DNA from: an uncultured Chthonomonadales bacterium
GTDB taxonomy: Bacteria > Armatimonadota > Chthonomonadetes > Chthonomonadales > CAJBBX01
Direction: 5' to 3'
Assembly: GCA_938005745.1 (NCBI GenBank)
Contig: CALLMM010000029.1
Coordinates: 1 to 40,032, forward strand
DNA: 40,032 nt
Below are positions 1 to 8,109 of the stretch, piece by piece; position 1 is the first letter of the stretch, and each line of letters begins with the position of its first letter. Under the pieces are notes generated by a model. It was not told where the DNA came from. It made no database searches and saw only the letters and a program-made list of their open reading frames with translations. A program made the translations under genes and the position numbers.

Positions 1-130
1 GCGCAAGCCGACCCCCTCCTGTCCTTGCGAGGGAGGCGCAAGCCGACCCCCTCCTGTCCTTGCGAGGGAGGCGCAAGCCGACCCCCTCCTGTCCTTGCGA
101 GGGAGGCGCAAGCCGACCGAAGCAATCTCA
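1..130. repeat. 35-bp tandem repeat, three perfect copies plus a partial fourth
   Basis: Three identical head-to-tail 35-bp units lie at 1-35, 36-70 and 71-105. A fourth begins at 106, follows the unit for 13 bases (to about 118) and then changes into a CCGACCGAAGCAATCTCAC tail. The array probably continues left of the window. Each unit carries the core TTGCGAGGGAGGCG, and the final tail matches repeats near 22.8 kb, so this is an expanded form of a dispersed intergenic repeat. There are no unique spacers, so it is not a CRISPR. The unit length is not a multiple of three, so the short reading frames through it are not credible genes. Confidence 0.9.
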
Positions 131-181
131 CAACCAGCGCACTGAAGAGGATCAGATCGTGCAGAAGAGGCGAGGCAGCGG

Positions 182-670
182 TCAGTTCAGACCGCCGGAA
201 CCGCCAAATCCGAAGAAGTCGAGGACACGCCCTTTGTCCCGCTCCAGCATCTGCAGGGCGCGGGAGAGGTTATAGCGAATGGAATCGGCGTCGAGTTCCT
301 GAAAAGAGAGGATGCAGCTTGTGCGGTAGGGAGCGAAGCCGATCTTGAGGCTGTAGGTGTGATAGCCCCGGCGCAGAATGCCCGACCACCAGCGTACCGC
401 TGTATAGACCGCCTCCTGCTCATTCCCGGAACTCTGGAGCGCGCGATACTCGTCCGCAAGCTGCTCCGTCAGCGTCTGCGTATCGGCGTCCACGGCCAGA
501 GGGGTGCCGGCGATAAAGCGGGTCTGTTTGAGGAACTCTGCGCGCTGCTCCAGTTCCCGGAAGAAGCAGCAGAAGACGATGTCTTCCGGATGACGGACGT
601 CAAACGGGCTGTTCAGGTCTCGCGGATTGGTGGTATAGATTCGAACATCCCGGAAATCGTGTCGAGACAC
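182..670 (-). CDS. Hypothetical protein, 162 aa
   Basis: I do not recognise this family. The start is GTG at 668-670, preceded by an AAGGA ribosome site about nine bases upstream. A strong sigma70-like promoter lies further upstream at 744-772, which supports a real, singly transcribed gene. The product has no signal peptide or membrane segment, so it is likely cytoplasmic. It is rich in Arg, Phe and Tyr, has a helical middle (residues about 50-95) and ends in a Gly-rich tail (GFGGSGGLN). It is divergent from the TIM-barrel-like gene that starts at 861. No catalytic motif is evident and no function is assigned. Confidence 0.75.
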   Translation of the reverse strand: MSRHDFRDVRIYTTNPRDLNSPFDVRHPEDIVFCCFFRELEQRAEFLKQTRFIAGTPLAVDADTQTLTEQLADEYRALQSSGNEQEAVYTAVRWWSGILRRGYHTYSLKIGFAPYRTSCILSFQELDADSIRYNLSRALQMLERDKGRVLDFFGFGGSGGLN

Positions 671-743
671 GGAAGAGTTCCTTTCAGCCGTCTACAGCAT
701 CGACTCTGCGGTCTGTATCGTGCTACATTTTCGCTCTATCCCT

Positions 744-772
744 ATTGTACGCGGGTTCCGCCCCGGCGTCAA
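744..772 (-). promoter_or_regulatory. Sigma70-type promoter for the 182-670 gene
   Basis: On the minus strand TTGACG (767-772) is followed after exactly 17 bases by TACAAT (744-749). Each box differs from consensus at one position. Transcription would begin near 737 and give a leader of roughly 65 bases before the GTG start at 670. Confidence 0.7.
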
Positions 773-860
773 GTCATGATGCGCGAGAGTTCTTGCGGAG
801 AGCGGTTTTCCGTACCGCATGTAGGATTGCGCCGGGATTGTTATGCGTGGAGGCGAAGAT

Positions 861-1826
861 ATGAGCCGATTTCAGGCGCACTATCTCTCCTTTGAAGCCT
901 GTCTGCCAGAGCGCGTCCAACGGCTGGCGGACGAGGGCGCAACCGCAATTGTACTGCCTCTGAAGCAGACCCGCTCGCCCCTGCAGTCAGCCATTGAGAT
1001 CGTGCAGAAGCAGGGGCTGGGTTGCTGGGGCTGGATAGATGTCGGGCGGGATGAGGAGATCGTCCAGGCGCATCCGGAGTGGATGCACGCTCCGCAGAAC
1101 CCGCAGTGGCTGCGGGCGTTCCCGGACTATGCGGGCGGACATCCCGCCTGCGTCTACCCATGGGTCTGTGTGAACAACCTGGAGACGTTCTCCTGGGCAT
1201 TAACGAAGGTCCGGCGGCTGACGCAGGCGTATCCCTCGCTCGACGGCTACCTTCTACACGATATCCAGGGCGCGCCGACGGGATGCGGCTGTGGGGATAT
1301 CCTCTGCCGGCTTCAGGACCGCTCGCCCGGTCTCAAGATGGCTCCCGCGTCCGCTCATCCTCCGCAGGTCTTCTTTCCTGCGGAGTTTCTGCAGGCGTGC
1401 CGGGAGGAGGCTCCCGGCGCGATGTTCGTCCCGATCCTGTGCGTTGAATGCGATCCCGGCGCGCCGTGTCCGCGCTCCTGCCCGATGGACTACCTGGCGG
1501 GTCTGGCGCGCGCGCTGGAGAGAGGCTCTCGCGTCGGGCTGCTGACGCCCTGTAAGCTGTTTGGACGCGAATCTCCGCTTTATGGGGAGCCTGCCGCCTG
1601 GGTTCGGCGCGTGGTCTCACACTATCTTTCGCTGGCTCCGCAGACCAGCCTGTTCGCGGCGGTTCAGGGGTGGGATGTTATGGCGGAGGAGAGAGCCGCG
1701 CAGATAGCGCAGGCGCAGGCGGGAGGCGCGCAGGGAATTTTGATCCTCGAGTCCGCGATAGATCAGTCCTGGAGACCGGTTCCCCCTCCTCCGGGCTACT
1801 TTCCGGTATATCCTCCCGAAAAATGA
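861..1826 (+). CDS. Cys-rich TIM-barrel-like protein, possible glycosyl-hydrolase-like (GHL) fold
   Basis: The start is taken at ATG 861 because GGAGG (849-853) sits seven bases before it; an in-frame ATG at 843 has no such site. The 321-residue product has no signal peptide. A His-Pro-Glu-Trp segment, then a stretch ending near VCVNN, then an Asp followed by GCGCGDILC, resembles the order of motifs in hypothetical glycosyl-hydrolase-like barrels, where Cys-x-Cys-x2-Cys follows a conserved Asp. More Cys cluster in the middle (CVECDPGAPC, then SCP), suggesting a structural metal. Catalytic residues cannot be named with certainty. It is followed by the beta-helix gene 75 bases downstream on the same strand, so a role in sugar polymer processing is plausible but inferred. 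Confidence 0.7.
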   Translation: MSRFQAHYLSFEACLPERVQRLADEGATAIVLPLKQTRSPLQSAIEIVQKQGLGCWGWIDVGRDEEIVQAHPEWMHAPQNPQWLRAFPDYAGGHPACVYPWVCVNNLETFSWALTKVRRLTQAYPSLDGYLLHDIQGAPTGCGCGDILCRLQDRSPGLKMAPASAHPPQVFFPAEFLQACREEAPGAMFVPILCVECDPGAPCPRSCPMDYLAGLARALERGSRVGLLTPCKLFGRESPLYGEPAAWVRRVVSHYLSLAPQTSLFAAVQGWDVMAEERAAQIAQAQAGGAQGILILESAIDQSWRPVPPPPGYFPVYPPEK

Positions 1827-1901
1827 GGCGGCAGGGGATCCTCCGGACGGCATGGAACTGAGAATCGGGCGTTATCTCTGTCGAGAGGAGGATCGGGACG
1901 A

Positions 1902-3728
1902 ATGTCTTGCGCGGTTGAGGTAGGTGGTCGGCGCGCTGCGTTTCGCGCCGCGTCGCGCCGGATACTGTGGATACTGGCTTGCGCGGGTCTGGTGGGAGCT
2001 ATGCTGACACACACACTTGCACAGAATGCGCCTGAAACTGCCGGGCGCTGGAACGTCGCCGCCGCCGGCGCGGTGGGAGACGGCAAAACAGACAACACGG
2101 CGATCTTTCAGAAACTGCTGGACGAAGCCGGACGCGCCGGCGGGGGCGTGGTGGAGATACCCGCCGGGCAGTTTCGTATCAACGGCACGCTCTCCATCCC
2201 GAAGTGCGTTACGCTGCAGGGAACCTATCGCGTGCCGCCGACCGATCCAAGATTGAAAAATGAGCCGCTCAGCGGGACGGTTCTGCTGGCGTTCGCCGGA
2301 CGGGGCAAAGAGGACGGACCGCCCTTTATCCGTCTGGCGGGCAATAACGCTGTGGTCGCGGGGATCGTGGTCCTCTATCCCGAATGGAAGCAGACCGATG
2401 TGCCGCCGGTTCCCTATCCGCCCTGCGTCTATTCGCAGGACACCGAAAACGTCGGCGTGCTGGACTGCTGCTTCATGAACCCCTACGAGGCGATCAAGTT
2501 TATCCGTGCGCACCGGCATCTGGTTCGCAACGTAACCGGCTATCCCAGCAAACGCGGCATCTATGTGGACGAGTGCTACGACATCGGGCATATCGAGAAT
2601 GTCCACTTCTGGCCCTTCGGCGTCGCGTATGATCCCAACGACCCCTACTGCCTCTGGGTGAACACGCAGGGCGTCGCCTTTGAACTGGCGCGCACCGACT
2701 GGCACTATGTCTTCAACACCTTCTGCTTCGGCTACGGGGTCGGCTACAAGTTCTCCGAATCCAGAGCGGGCAGCACGAACGGCAACTTTCTGGGAATCGG
2801 AGCCGACTCCTGCCGGCGCGCGGTGCTGGTGGAGCAGGCGCAGCCTCCCGGACTGTTGATCACCAACGGCGAATTTGTGGGACGCTGGAGCAGCACCGAC
2901 TCGGTCTGCCTGGAGATCGGTCCGAAGGTCGAGGGCAAGGTGAGCCTGACCAACTGCTCCTTCTGGGGACCGATTGACCGGTGCGTCTGGATGCGCAGTC
3001 CGAACGGACAGTTTACCGCCAACGCCTGCCATTTTGTGCACTGGGATAATCGCGCGGTCGGCGCGCCCTGTATCCAGCTGGATGCGGGCAGGGCGATCGT
3101 TCAGGGATCCACCTTCAATCAGGAGGGGACACACGTGCAGGTGAACGAGCAGGTCGTCTCCGCGATCCTGATGGGCAATCAGGCGTCCGGCGGCTTTCAT
3201 GTCGAAAACCGGGCGGGAAAGCGCACGCAGGCGGCGTTGAATGAGACGGACAATATAGACTGGACGCCGGAGGCGCGGGCGCACTACCGGATAGATGTCG
3301 GGGCGGAGGGCGACGGACGCTATCTGCGTCAGTGGCACGGCAGAGAGAACGTCGGCGGGCGCACCATGCGCTGGTCCGCCGGCGGCTCCCGCCTGATACT
3401 GCCGGTCGCGGCGGGCAGACCGTATCGGTTGACGCTGGAGATGAACGTGCCGGACGCCGCGGCTGTGCCGGATGCAGGTATCTATCTCGACGGAAAAAGG
3501 ATCGCCGTGATTGAGAAAGGCGCATCCCGTGTTACCGGCGAGATACCGGCTGCGAAGAGCGAACGCATCGTGCTGGAGGTGCGCTGCAGGGGATGGGTTC
3601 CTAAACAGGTGATCGCAGGCTCCAACGATGAGCGCGTGCTGGGAATCCAGCTCTTCACCGTGACCATGCGGGCATCCGGCGCGGGCGAGCGTCTCTTTCT
3701 GGCAAATACGGGGAAGTGGCTGCGCTGA
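1902..3728 (+). CDS. Secreted right-handed parallel beta-helix protein (pectate-lyase-3-like)
   Basis: 608 residues with AGGAGG (1886-1891) ten bases before ATG 1902. An Arg-rich n-region and a hydrophobic core lead to a signal cleavage site near Thr-Leu-Ala40, so the protein is exported. The mature N-terminus has the entry motif of the Pectate_lyase_3 beta-helix family: NVAAAGAVGDGKTDNT at 51-66, then GGGVVEIPAG at about 80-89. Repeating short strands with Asn and Gly turns continue to about residue 440. The C-terminal 120 residues look like a beta-sandwich of carbohydrate-binding type. Such proteins are polysaccharide lyases, GH28/GH55-type hydrolases or structural binders; no catalytic set can be fixed by eye. 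It ends seven bases from the convergent epimerase gene. Confidence 0.85.
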   Translation: MSCAVEVGGRRAAFRAASRRILWILACAGLVGAMLTHTLAQNAPETAGRWNVAAAGAVGDGKTDNTAIFQKLLDEAGRAGGGVVEIPAGQFRINGTLSIPKCVTLQGTYRVPPTDPRLKNEPLSGTVLLAFAGRGKEDGPPFIRLAGNNAVVAGIVVLYPEWKQTDVPPVPYPPCVYSQDTENVGVLDCCFMNPYEAIKFIRAHRHLVRNVTGYPSKRGIYVDECYDIGHIENVHFWPFGVAYDPNDPYCLWVNTQGVAFELARTDWHYVFNTFCFGYGVGYKFSESRAGSTNGNFLGIGADSCRRAVLVEQAQPPGLLITNGEFVGRWSSTDSVCLEIGPKVEGKVSLTNCSFWGPIDRCVWMRSPNGQFTANACHFVHWDNRAVGAPCIQLDAGRAIVQGSTFNQEGTHVQVNEQVVSAILMGNQASGGFHVENRAGKRTQAALNETDNIDWTPEARAHYRIDVGAEGDGRYLRQWHGRENVGGRTMRWSAGGSRLILPVAAGRPYRLTLEMNVPDAAAVPDAGIYLDGKRIAVIEKGASRVTGEIPAAKSERIVLEVRCRGWVPKQVIAGSNDERVLGIQLFTVTMRASGAGERLFLANTGKWLR

Positions 3729-3735
3729 GAGCCGT

Positions 3736-4743
3736 CTACGGGAAGGCGCGCCGGTAGGCGGCAATGATCGCATCCCACTGCGCGTTCGCCGTCTCATCAA
3801 TCGTCTGTCGCGCCGGGTCCGCTTCAAACCATTCCAGCGCCCGGCGCACTCCCTCCGACCAGGGAACCGACGCCACGAAATCCGGCACGAACCGCTTGAT
3901 TTTACTGTTGTCGAAGGCGACGCTGTTGACCTTATCGCCGAGCAGCGTGCCCTGCAGTCCGGGGTTGTGCGCGATCAACAGATCGGAGGGGATATGCGTC
4001 AGTTTCGGCTCCACGCCGATGGCATGCGCGACCTCCGTGAATATCTGATTCCAGGTCAGCACCTCATCCGAGGTGATATGAAAGGCGTGCCCCAGCGTGG
4101 TTTCGCGTCCCAGAAGTCCGACCAGCCCTTTCGCAAAGTCGCCGTTCCAGGTCATCGTCCAGAGCGAGGTTCCGTCTCCGGGCACGATAACCGGCTCCCC
4201 GCGACGCATGCGGTCCACCAGCGTATAGGGGTGGTTCCAGCTTCCCGGACAGAGCGGTATCTGCGAGGGACCGTAGGTCAGCGAGGGGCGCACGATCGTG
4301 ATCGGAAAGCCGGTCTCCCGATACGCCTGCATCAGCCGCTCCTCGCAGGCGATCTTGTTGCGCGAGTAGTCCCAGAAGGGGTTTGCCAGCGGCGTATCTT
4401 CGGTGATCCGATAGTGAGTGGGAGGTTTCTGGTAGGCGCTGGCGGAACTGATAAAGAGGAGCTGGCGGGTCTTTTCGGCAAAGAGTTCGATATCCTGCTC
4501 GATATGGTCGGGGGTGAAGGCGATCCAGTCCACCACCGCGTCAAACCGGTGTCCCTGCAGGAGCGCGGCGGCGCCGGACGGGTCGTTGCGGATATCCCCC
4601 TGCAGGACGACGGCTCCGGGAGGCGGCGCGTAGTGGCGCGCGCTGCCCCGATTCAACAGATAGAGATCGAAACCGCGCTCGACTGCCAGCGCGGCGCAGG
4701 CGGAGCTGATCAAGCCGGTTCCGCCGATAAACAGTACCTTCAT
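3736..4743 (-). CDS. NAD-dependent epimerase/dehydratase (extended SDR), paralogue 1
   Basis: 335 residues starting at ATG 4743, with AGGAGG about 14 bases upstream. The frame stays open further upstream, but the Rossmann motif begins immediately at this Met (MKVLFIGGTGLIS), so the longer form is rejected. The motif GGTGLIS binds NAD(P). The SDR active site is visible as Ser-Ser-Ala-Ser-Ala-Tyr, and YSRNK gives the Tyr-x3-Lys pair. The C-terminal half has the substrate-side region with a Trp-Asn-x2-Phe segment. Family members act on nucleotide sugars or are mRNA-binding relatives; the substrate here is unknown. It resembles the gene at 25199-26206 along its whole length, including the closing VPWxEGVRR motif. 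It is divergent from the Gfo/Idh-GNAT fusion. Confidence 0.9.
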   Translation of the reverse strand: MKVLFIGGTGLISSACAALAVERGFDLYLLNRGSARHYAPPPGAVVLQGDIRNDPSGAAALLQGHRFDAVVDWIAFTPDHIEQDIELFAEKTRQLLFISSASAYQKPPTHYRITEDTPLANPFWDYSRNKIACEERLMQAYRETGFPITIVRPSLTYGPSQIPLCPGSWNHPYTLVDRMRRGEPVIVPGDGTSLWTMTWNGDFAKGLVGLLGRETTLGHAFHITSDEVLTWNQIFTEVAHAIGVEPKLTHIPSDLLIAHNPGLQGTLLGDKVNSVAFDNSKIKRFVPDFVASVPWSEGVRRALEWFEADPARQTIDETANAQWDAIIAAYRRAFP

Positions 4744-4832
4744 TCGACTGCTATTCTCCTCCTGGCGGGATTTCAGGCGGCTGCGTTCGGAGCGGTCTTT
4801 GCGAAAACAGTCCGCCACTATTTTACCTTCTG

Positions 4833-6527
4833 ATGACAGAGAACAGGAACCGGACCATGACGAAGCAGGCGGGAACGATAAAAATCGGAATTGTGGGGGC
4901 ATGCGGCAGAGGCGCGAGCTTCAAGTCGGCGTGTGATGCAGCGGAGGGGGTGCAGGTGCTCGCCGTATGCGACACGCATGCGGAGGGGCTTCCCGCCGCC
5001 GCCGAACGGCTGGGGGCGAGCGAGCAGTATACCGACTACGAGACCATGCTGGAGCGAAGCGAGATAGACGCCGTGATCATCGGGACGCCGATGCCGCTGC
5101 ATGTTCCGCAGGCGATTGCCGCGCTTAAACGCAACAAACATGTGCTGAGCGAGGTTCCCGCCGGTGTGTCGGTGGAGGAGTGCCGCGAACTGACCCTGAC
5201 GGCGCACGCTAGTTCCGGCATCTATATGATGGCGGAGAACTATACCTATATCAAGTCCAACGTGCTGGTGCGCGAACTGGTGCGGCAGGGACTCTTCGGG
5301 ACGACCTACTACGCGGAGGGCGAGTATATCCATGAACTGAAGGAGCTGAACGAGATCACGCGCTGGCGGCGAAAGTGGCAGACCGGGATCAACGGCAACA
5401 CCTACCCCACGCACAGCCTCGGTCCGATCCTGCAGTGGATGCCCGGCGACCGTGTGGTCTCGGTCTGCTGTGCGGGAAGCGGGCATCACTATCGCGATCC
5501 GCGGGGCGATCTCTATGAGAATGAGGACTCGACCATCACACTCTGCAGGATGCGCTCCGGCGGTCTGGTCAAACTGCGGCTGGATATGCTCTCGGATCGC
5601 CCGCACCTGATGACCGGGTATCAGCTTCAGGGAACCGACGGCGCGTATGAGTCGGCGCGGGCTTACGGGGAGGAGGATCGGGTCTGGCTCCGCGCCCTCA
5701 ACAAGGATCCGAACCGGTGGACGCCGCTGCGCGAACTGGAGGCGGAGTATCTGCCCGCCATGTGGCGGGAGGCGAGCGAGGTCGCGCGGCGCGCCGGACA
5801 TGGAGGCGGGGACTACTTTGAGGTGATGGACTTCATTGCGGCGATCCGGGGAGAGCGTCCGCCGGAGATAGACATTCACATGGCGATGGATATGACGCTG
5901 CCGGGGCTGATCAGCCAGCGTTCGATTGCGGAGGGGGGCAGATGGCTGGAGGTTCCGGACTCCCGCGCATGGCTGACTGAATCGCCCCCGCAGCCGCAGC
6001 TTCAGATGCGTTTTCCGCAGCGGCTGTTTCACTCGCTCCCGATCCCGGTGGTACCCGACGGGTATCTCCTGCGGAATCTGCGCCCGGGCGAGGAGGCTGC
6101 CTACAGCGCGCTGATGGAGAAGGCGGGTTTTGGCGGCTGGTCCATAGAGCAGGTGAAGCGTTTTATGCAGCGGGTTCTGCCGGGAGGGTTCTTTGTCGTG
6201 GAGCATCTCGCCACCGGTGCGCTGGTCGCGACGGCGATGGCGAACCACGCGCCCAGCGAACAGCATCCCAATGCGGGCGTTCTGGACTGGGTCGCCGCCG
6301 ACCCCGATCATAAGGGCAGAGGTCTGGGCAGGGCGGTGACGGCGGCGGTAGTGCGGCTGCTGGTCGAGCGCGGCTATCAGGATATCTATCTGCTCACCGA
6401 CGACTGGCGGCTCCCCGCCCTGAAGACCTATCTGGGGATGGGATGGGAGCCGATCCTCTTCACGCCGGAGATGGAGGCGCGCTGGCAGAAGGTCTACGAA
6501 GCGCTGGATCGCAAAGAGGTTCTCTGA
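4833..6527 (+). CDS. Gfo/Idh/MocA-family oxidoreductase fused to a C-terminal GNAT acetyltransferase domain
   Basis: 564 residues; ATG 4833 is used, though ATG 4857 (residue 9) is also possible and neither has a strong ribosome site. Residues about 16-140 are the NAD(P)-binding Rossmann half (GIVGACGRG in place of the usual GxGxxG spacing). The canonical Glu-Lys-Pro is SEVPA at 106-110, so the usual catalytic Lys is missing. Residues 140-380 form the alpha/beta substrate domain with a THSLGPILQW segment. From about 405 the chain becomes a GNAT fold: VLDWVAADPDHKGRGLGRAVT at 483-503 holds the acetyl-CoA pyrophosphate loop (K494-GRGLG), and a YLGMGWEP element follows near 533. No stop or frameshift separates the halves, so this is a true fusion in this assembly. 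Likely cytoplasmic sugar modification; substrate unknown. Confidence 0.9.
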   Translation: MTENRNRTMTKQAGTIKIGIVGACGRGASFKSACDAAEGVQVLAVCDTHAEGLPAAAERLGASEQYTDYETMLERSEIDAVIIGTPMPLHVPQAIAALKRNKHVLSEVPAGVSVEECRELTLTAHASSGIYMMAENYTYIKSNVLVRELVRQGLFGTTYYAEGEYIHELKELNEITRWRRKWQTGINGNTYPTHSLGPILQWMPGDRVVSVCCAGSGHHYRDPRGDLYENEDSTITLCRMRSGGLVKLRLDMLSDRPHLMTGYQLQGTDGAYESARAYGEEDRVWLRALNKDPNRWTPLRELEAEYLPAMWREASEVARRAGHGGGDYFEVMDFIAAIRGERPPEIDIHMAMDMTLPGLISQRSIAEGGRWLEVPDSRAWLTESPPQPQLQMRFPQRLFHSLPIPVVPDGYLLRNLRPGEEAAYSALMEKAGFGGWSIEQVKRFMQRVLPGGFFVVEHLATGALVATAMANHAPSEQHPNAGVLDWVAADPDHKGRGLGRAVTAAVVRLLVERGYQDIYLLTDDWRLPALKTYLGMGWEPILFTPEMEARWQKVYEALDRKEVL

Positions 6528-6545
6528 CGCCGGCGGACGCCCGCG

Positions 6546-8090
6546 CTACTCCCGGACGCCCTCGATAACGTAGGTGGTGACGGAACGTGCCGGAACCGTA
6601 TCGGAGAAGCCCCGCTCTTTCACGCTCAACGCGGGGAGCGGGCGGCAGTTGTACGTCTCTCCTCCCGCATCCTCCGCGGTGCGCCATACCTTCACGCGGC
6701 TGCCGATCCGGGAGAAACGCGACAGGTCGAAGGCGTAGGGCTTCGCCTGGTCGGTGTCGTTGTGAACGACCAGGGTAAGCTGCCTGCGCGACGGGGAGAC
6801 TGCCGCCAGAGTCCAGTCGTCACCGGAGCGCACCAGCCGATCGCCGGGGCGGATGAACCGCGTAAACTGCATGAAGGCGTAGAACGACCTGGCGATGACG
6901 AATTCGCCCGGCAGGTAGGTTCTGCCGTTCCACTCCACAGGCTTATCCACGCTGACGGGCAGCAAGCCGTAGGTGTAGCTGTACCAGAGGTTGTACTGCA
7001 GCGGCTCAACCGCCTGCCAGTAGATCCATGCGCTGCATCGCAGCCGTTTGATGTCGCTGACGATGGAGCGGGTGGTAGGCAGGGCGCAGCGCATGGCATA
7101 AGGAACGAAGCCCGGCTCCCCCCACTCCCGGTGACTCACCTCCGCCATCCAGATATTCCTAATTCCGTGTCTGTACGCCAGGTCGCGAAGCCGATCCTGC
7201 CAGTCCCAGCCGTGATAGGCATGTACGTTCAGCTTCTGAATGTGCCGGCGATCCAGCCCGGCTCCTCCGCCTGTGCTCCCCTCCGGCGACATCAGCCGGT
7301 TCAGCGTCTTATACCCGTCTGCCGCCCCGTTTTCGTTGGAGGCGGCGACCTGATAGGGCTTGCGGCTGCTATCTATCGCCTCCCGAAGGTGGCGCAGAAC
7401 CTTCGCCTGCGTTCTCCAGGGAATATGGCAGCCCTCCTGTCCGCTCTGGTTGCCGTTCCACCACCATGCGGAGGGTTCGTTGAAGGGGGCGATATAGCGA
7501 AACGGAATGCGGCAGGTCTCCTCCAGCCTGCGGGTAACCTGCACGAGCCATTCAGCATATTCGCGCAGCGAGTCTTCGCGCAGGTTCTCGGAGCCGTTTT
7601 CACCGCCGCGCGTATTGCCGTTGCGCAGCATCCAGTAGGGGGGAGAGTTCACAAAGAGTTCAAATCGGTCGGCGCCGAAGCTGCGCGCCAGCCGCAGGCA
7701 GGCGATCTGCGCCTGATCGCGTTCGGGATGCCAGCCTCCGTCCCGATCCAGAATGACCTGCACCTTGCCGCCGTATCGAAAGGGCTTTTCGTCCGCGTCG
7801 GGCGCGGTGCCTCCGGCGTTGTAACGCGCGATGTTGAGACCCAGCGAATCGGCGTCCCGGCTGAAAAGGCGGCGGCAGATCTCCCGGCGTCGCTCTTCGC
7901 TCCAGTGCCGGGAGTAGACCGCCCACCAGGAGAGGCTGCATCCCCAGCCCTCCCATCGCTCCACCTCCACCGTTTTCGGGTCTACCTGCACCGGCTGCGC
8001 GAGGGCGTGCGCGCCTGCCGACAGGAAAACGCCTGCCGACAGGAAGACGCCTGCCTTGAGTATCCTTACGACGAGAGAGAGTATACTCAT
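6546..8090 (-). CDS. Secreted GH30-family glycoside hydrolase
   Basis: 514 residues from ATG 8090. A longer form from ATG 8123 overlaps the preceding gene and would place charged residues before the signal peptide. The signal region contains a duplicated GVFLSA hexapeptide and ends near AHALA. The (beta/alpha)8 barrel begins at WEGWGCSLSWWA. The acid/base is Glu205 in FNEPSAWWWNG and the nucleophile is Glu317 in IWMAEVSH, the pattern of clan GH-A and of GH30 endo-beta-1,6-galactanase-like enzymes. A beta-rich C-terminal domain (about 390-514) matches the side domain of GH30. It is the last gene of the long minus-strand series, 19 bases after the phosphoesterase. The product is exported and probably trims galactan, glucan or xylan side chains; the exact bond is not readable. 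Confidence 0.88.
   Translation of the reverse strand: MSILSLVVRILKAGVFLSAGVFLSAGAHALAQPVQVDPKTVEVERWEGWGCSLSWWAVYSRHWSEERRREICRRLFSRDADSLGLNIARYNAGGTAPDADEKPFRYGGKVQVILDRDGGWHPERDQAQIACLRLARSFGADRFELFVNSPPYWMLRNGNTRGGENGSENLREDSLREYAEWLVQVTRRLEETCRIPFRYIAPFNEPSAWWWNGNQSGQEGCHIPWRTQAKVLRHLREAIDSSRKPYQVAASNENGAADGYKTLNRLMSPEGSTGGGAGLDRRHIQKLNVHAYHGWDWQDRLRDLAYRHGIRNIWMAEVSHREWGEPGFVPYAMRCALPTTRSIVSDIKRLRCSAWIYWQAVEPLQYNLWYSYTYGLLPVSVDKPVEWNGRTYLPGEFVIARSFYAFMQFTRFIRPGDRLVRSGDDWTLAAVSPSRRQLTLVVHNDTDQAKPYAFDLSRFSRIGSRVKVWRTAEDAGGETYNCRPLPALSVKERGFSDTVPARSVTTYVIEGVRE
8013..8055. repeat. 18-bp tandem duplication inside a signal-peptide coding region
   Basis: Two 18-bp units (8013-8030 and 8031-8048) differ at one base and a 7-base partial third follows. 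In the protein they give two copies of AGVFLS, lengthening the hydrophobic core of the GH30 signal peptide by six residues while keeping frame. Confidence 0.85.
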
Positions 8091-8109
8091 TTTATCGTTT
8101 GTCTGAATC

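Noticed and set aside
1..130. CRISPR array
   Set aside because: Units are contiguous without spacers, and no cas genes are present.
25..348. Small plus-strand proteins through the left-edge repeat
   Set aside because: The 35-bp unit shifts frame at each copy, and the frames run antisense to the 182-670 gene.
1872..3827. 651-residue minus-strand open frame opposite the beta-helix gene
   Set aside because: It is a shadow in high-GC DNA: Arg/His/Pro-rich, without motifs, and the opposite strand encodes a clear secreted beta-helix protein with a ribosome site.
4818..6311. 497-residue minus-strand open frame opposite the oxidoreductase-GNAT gene
   Set aside because: No recognisable domain and typical antisense composition.
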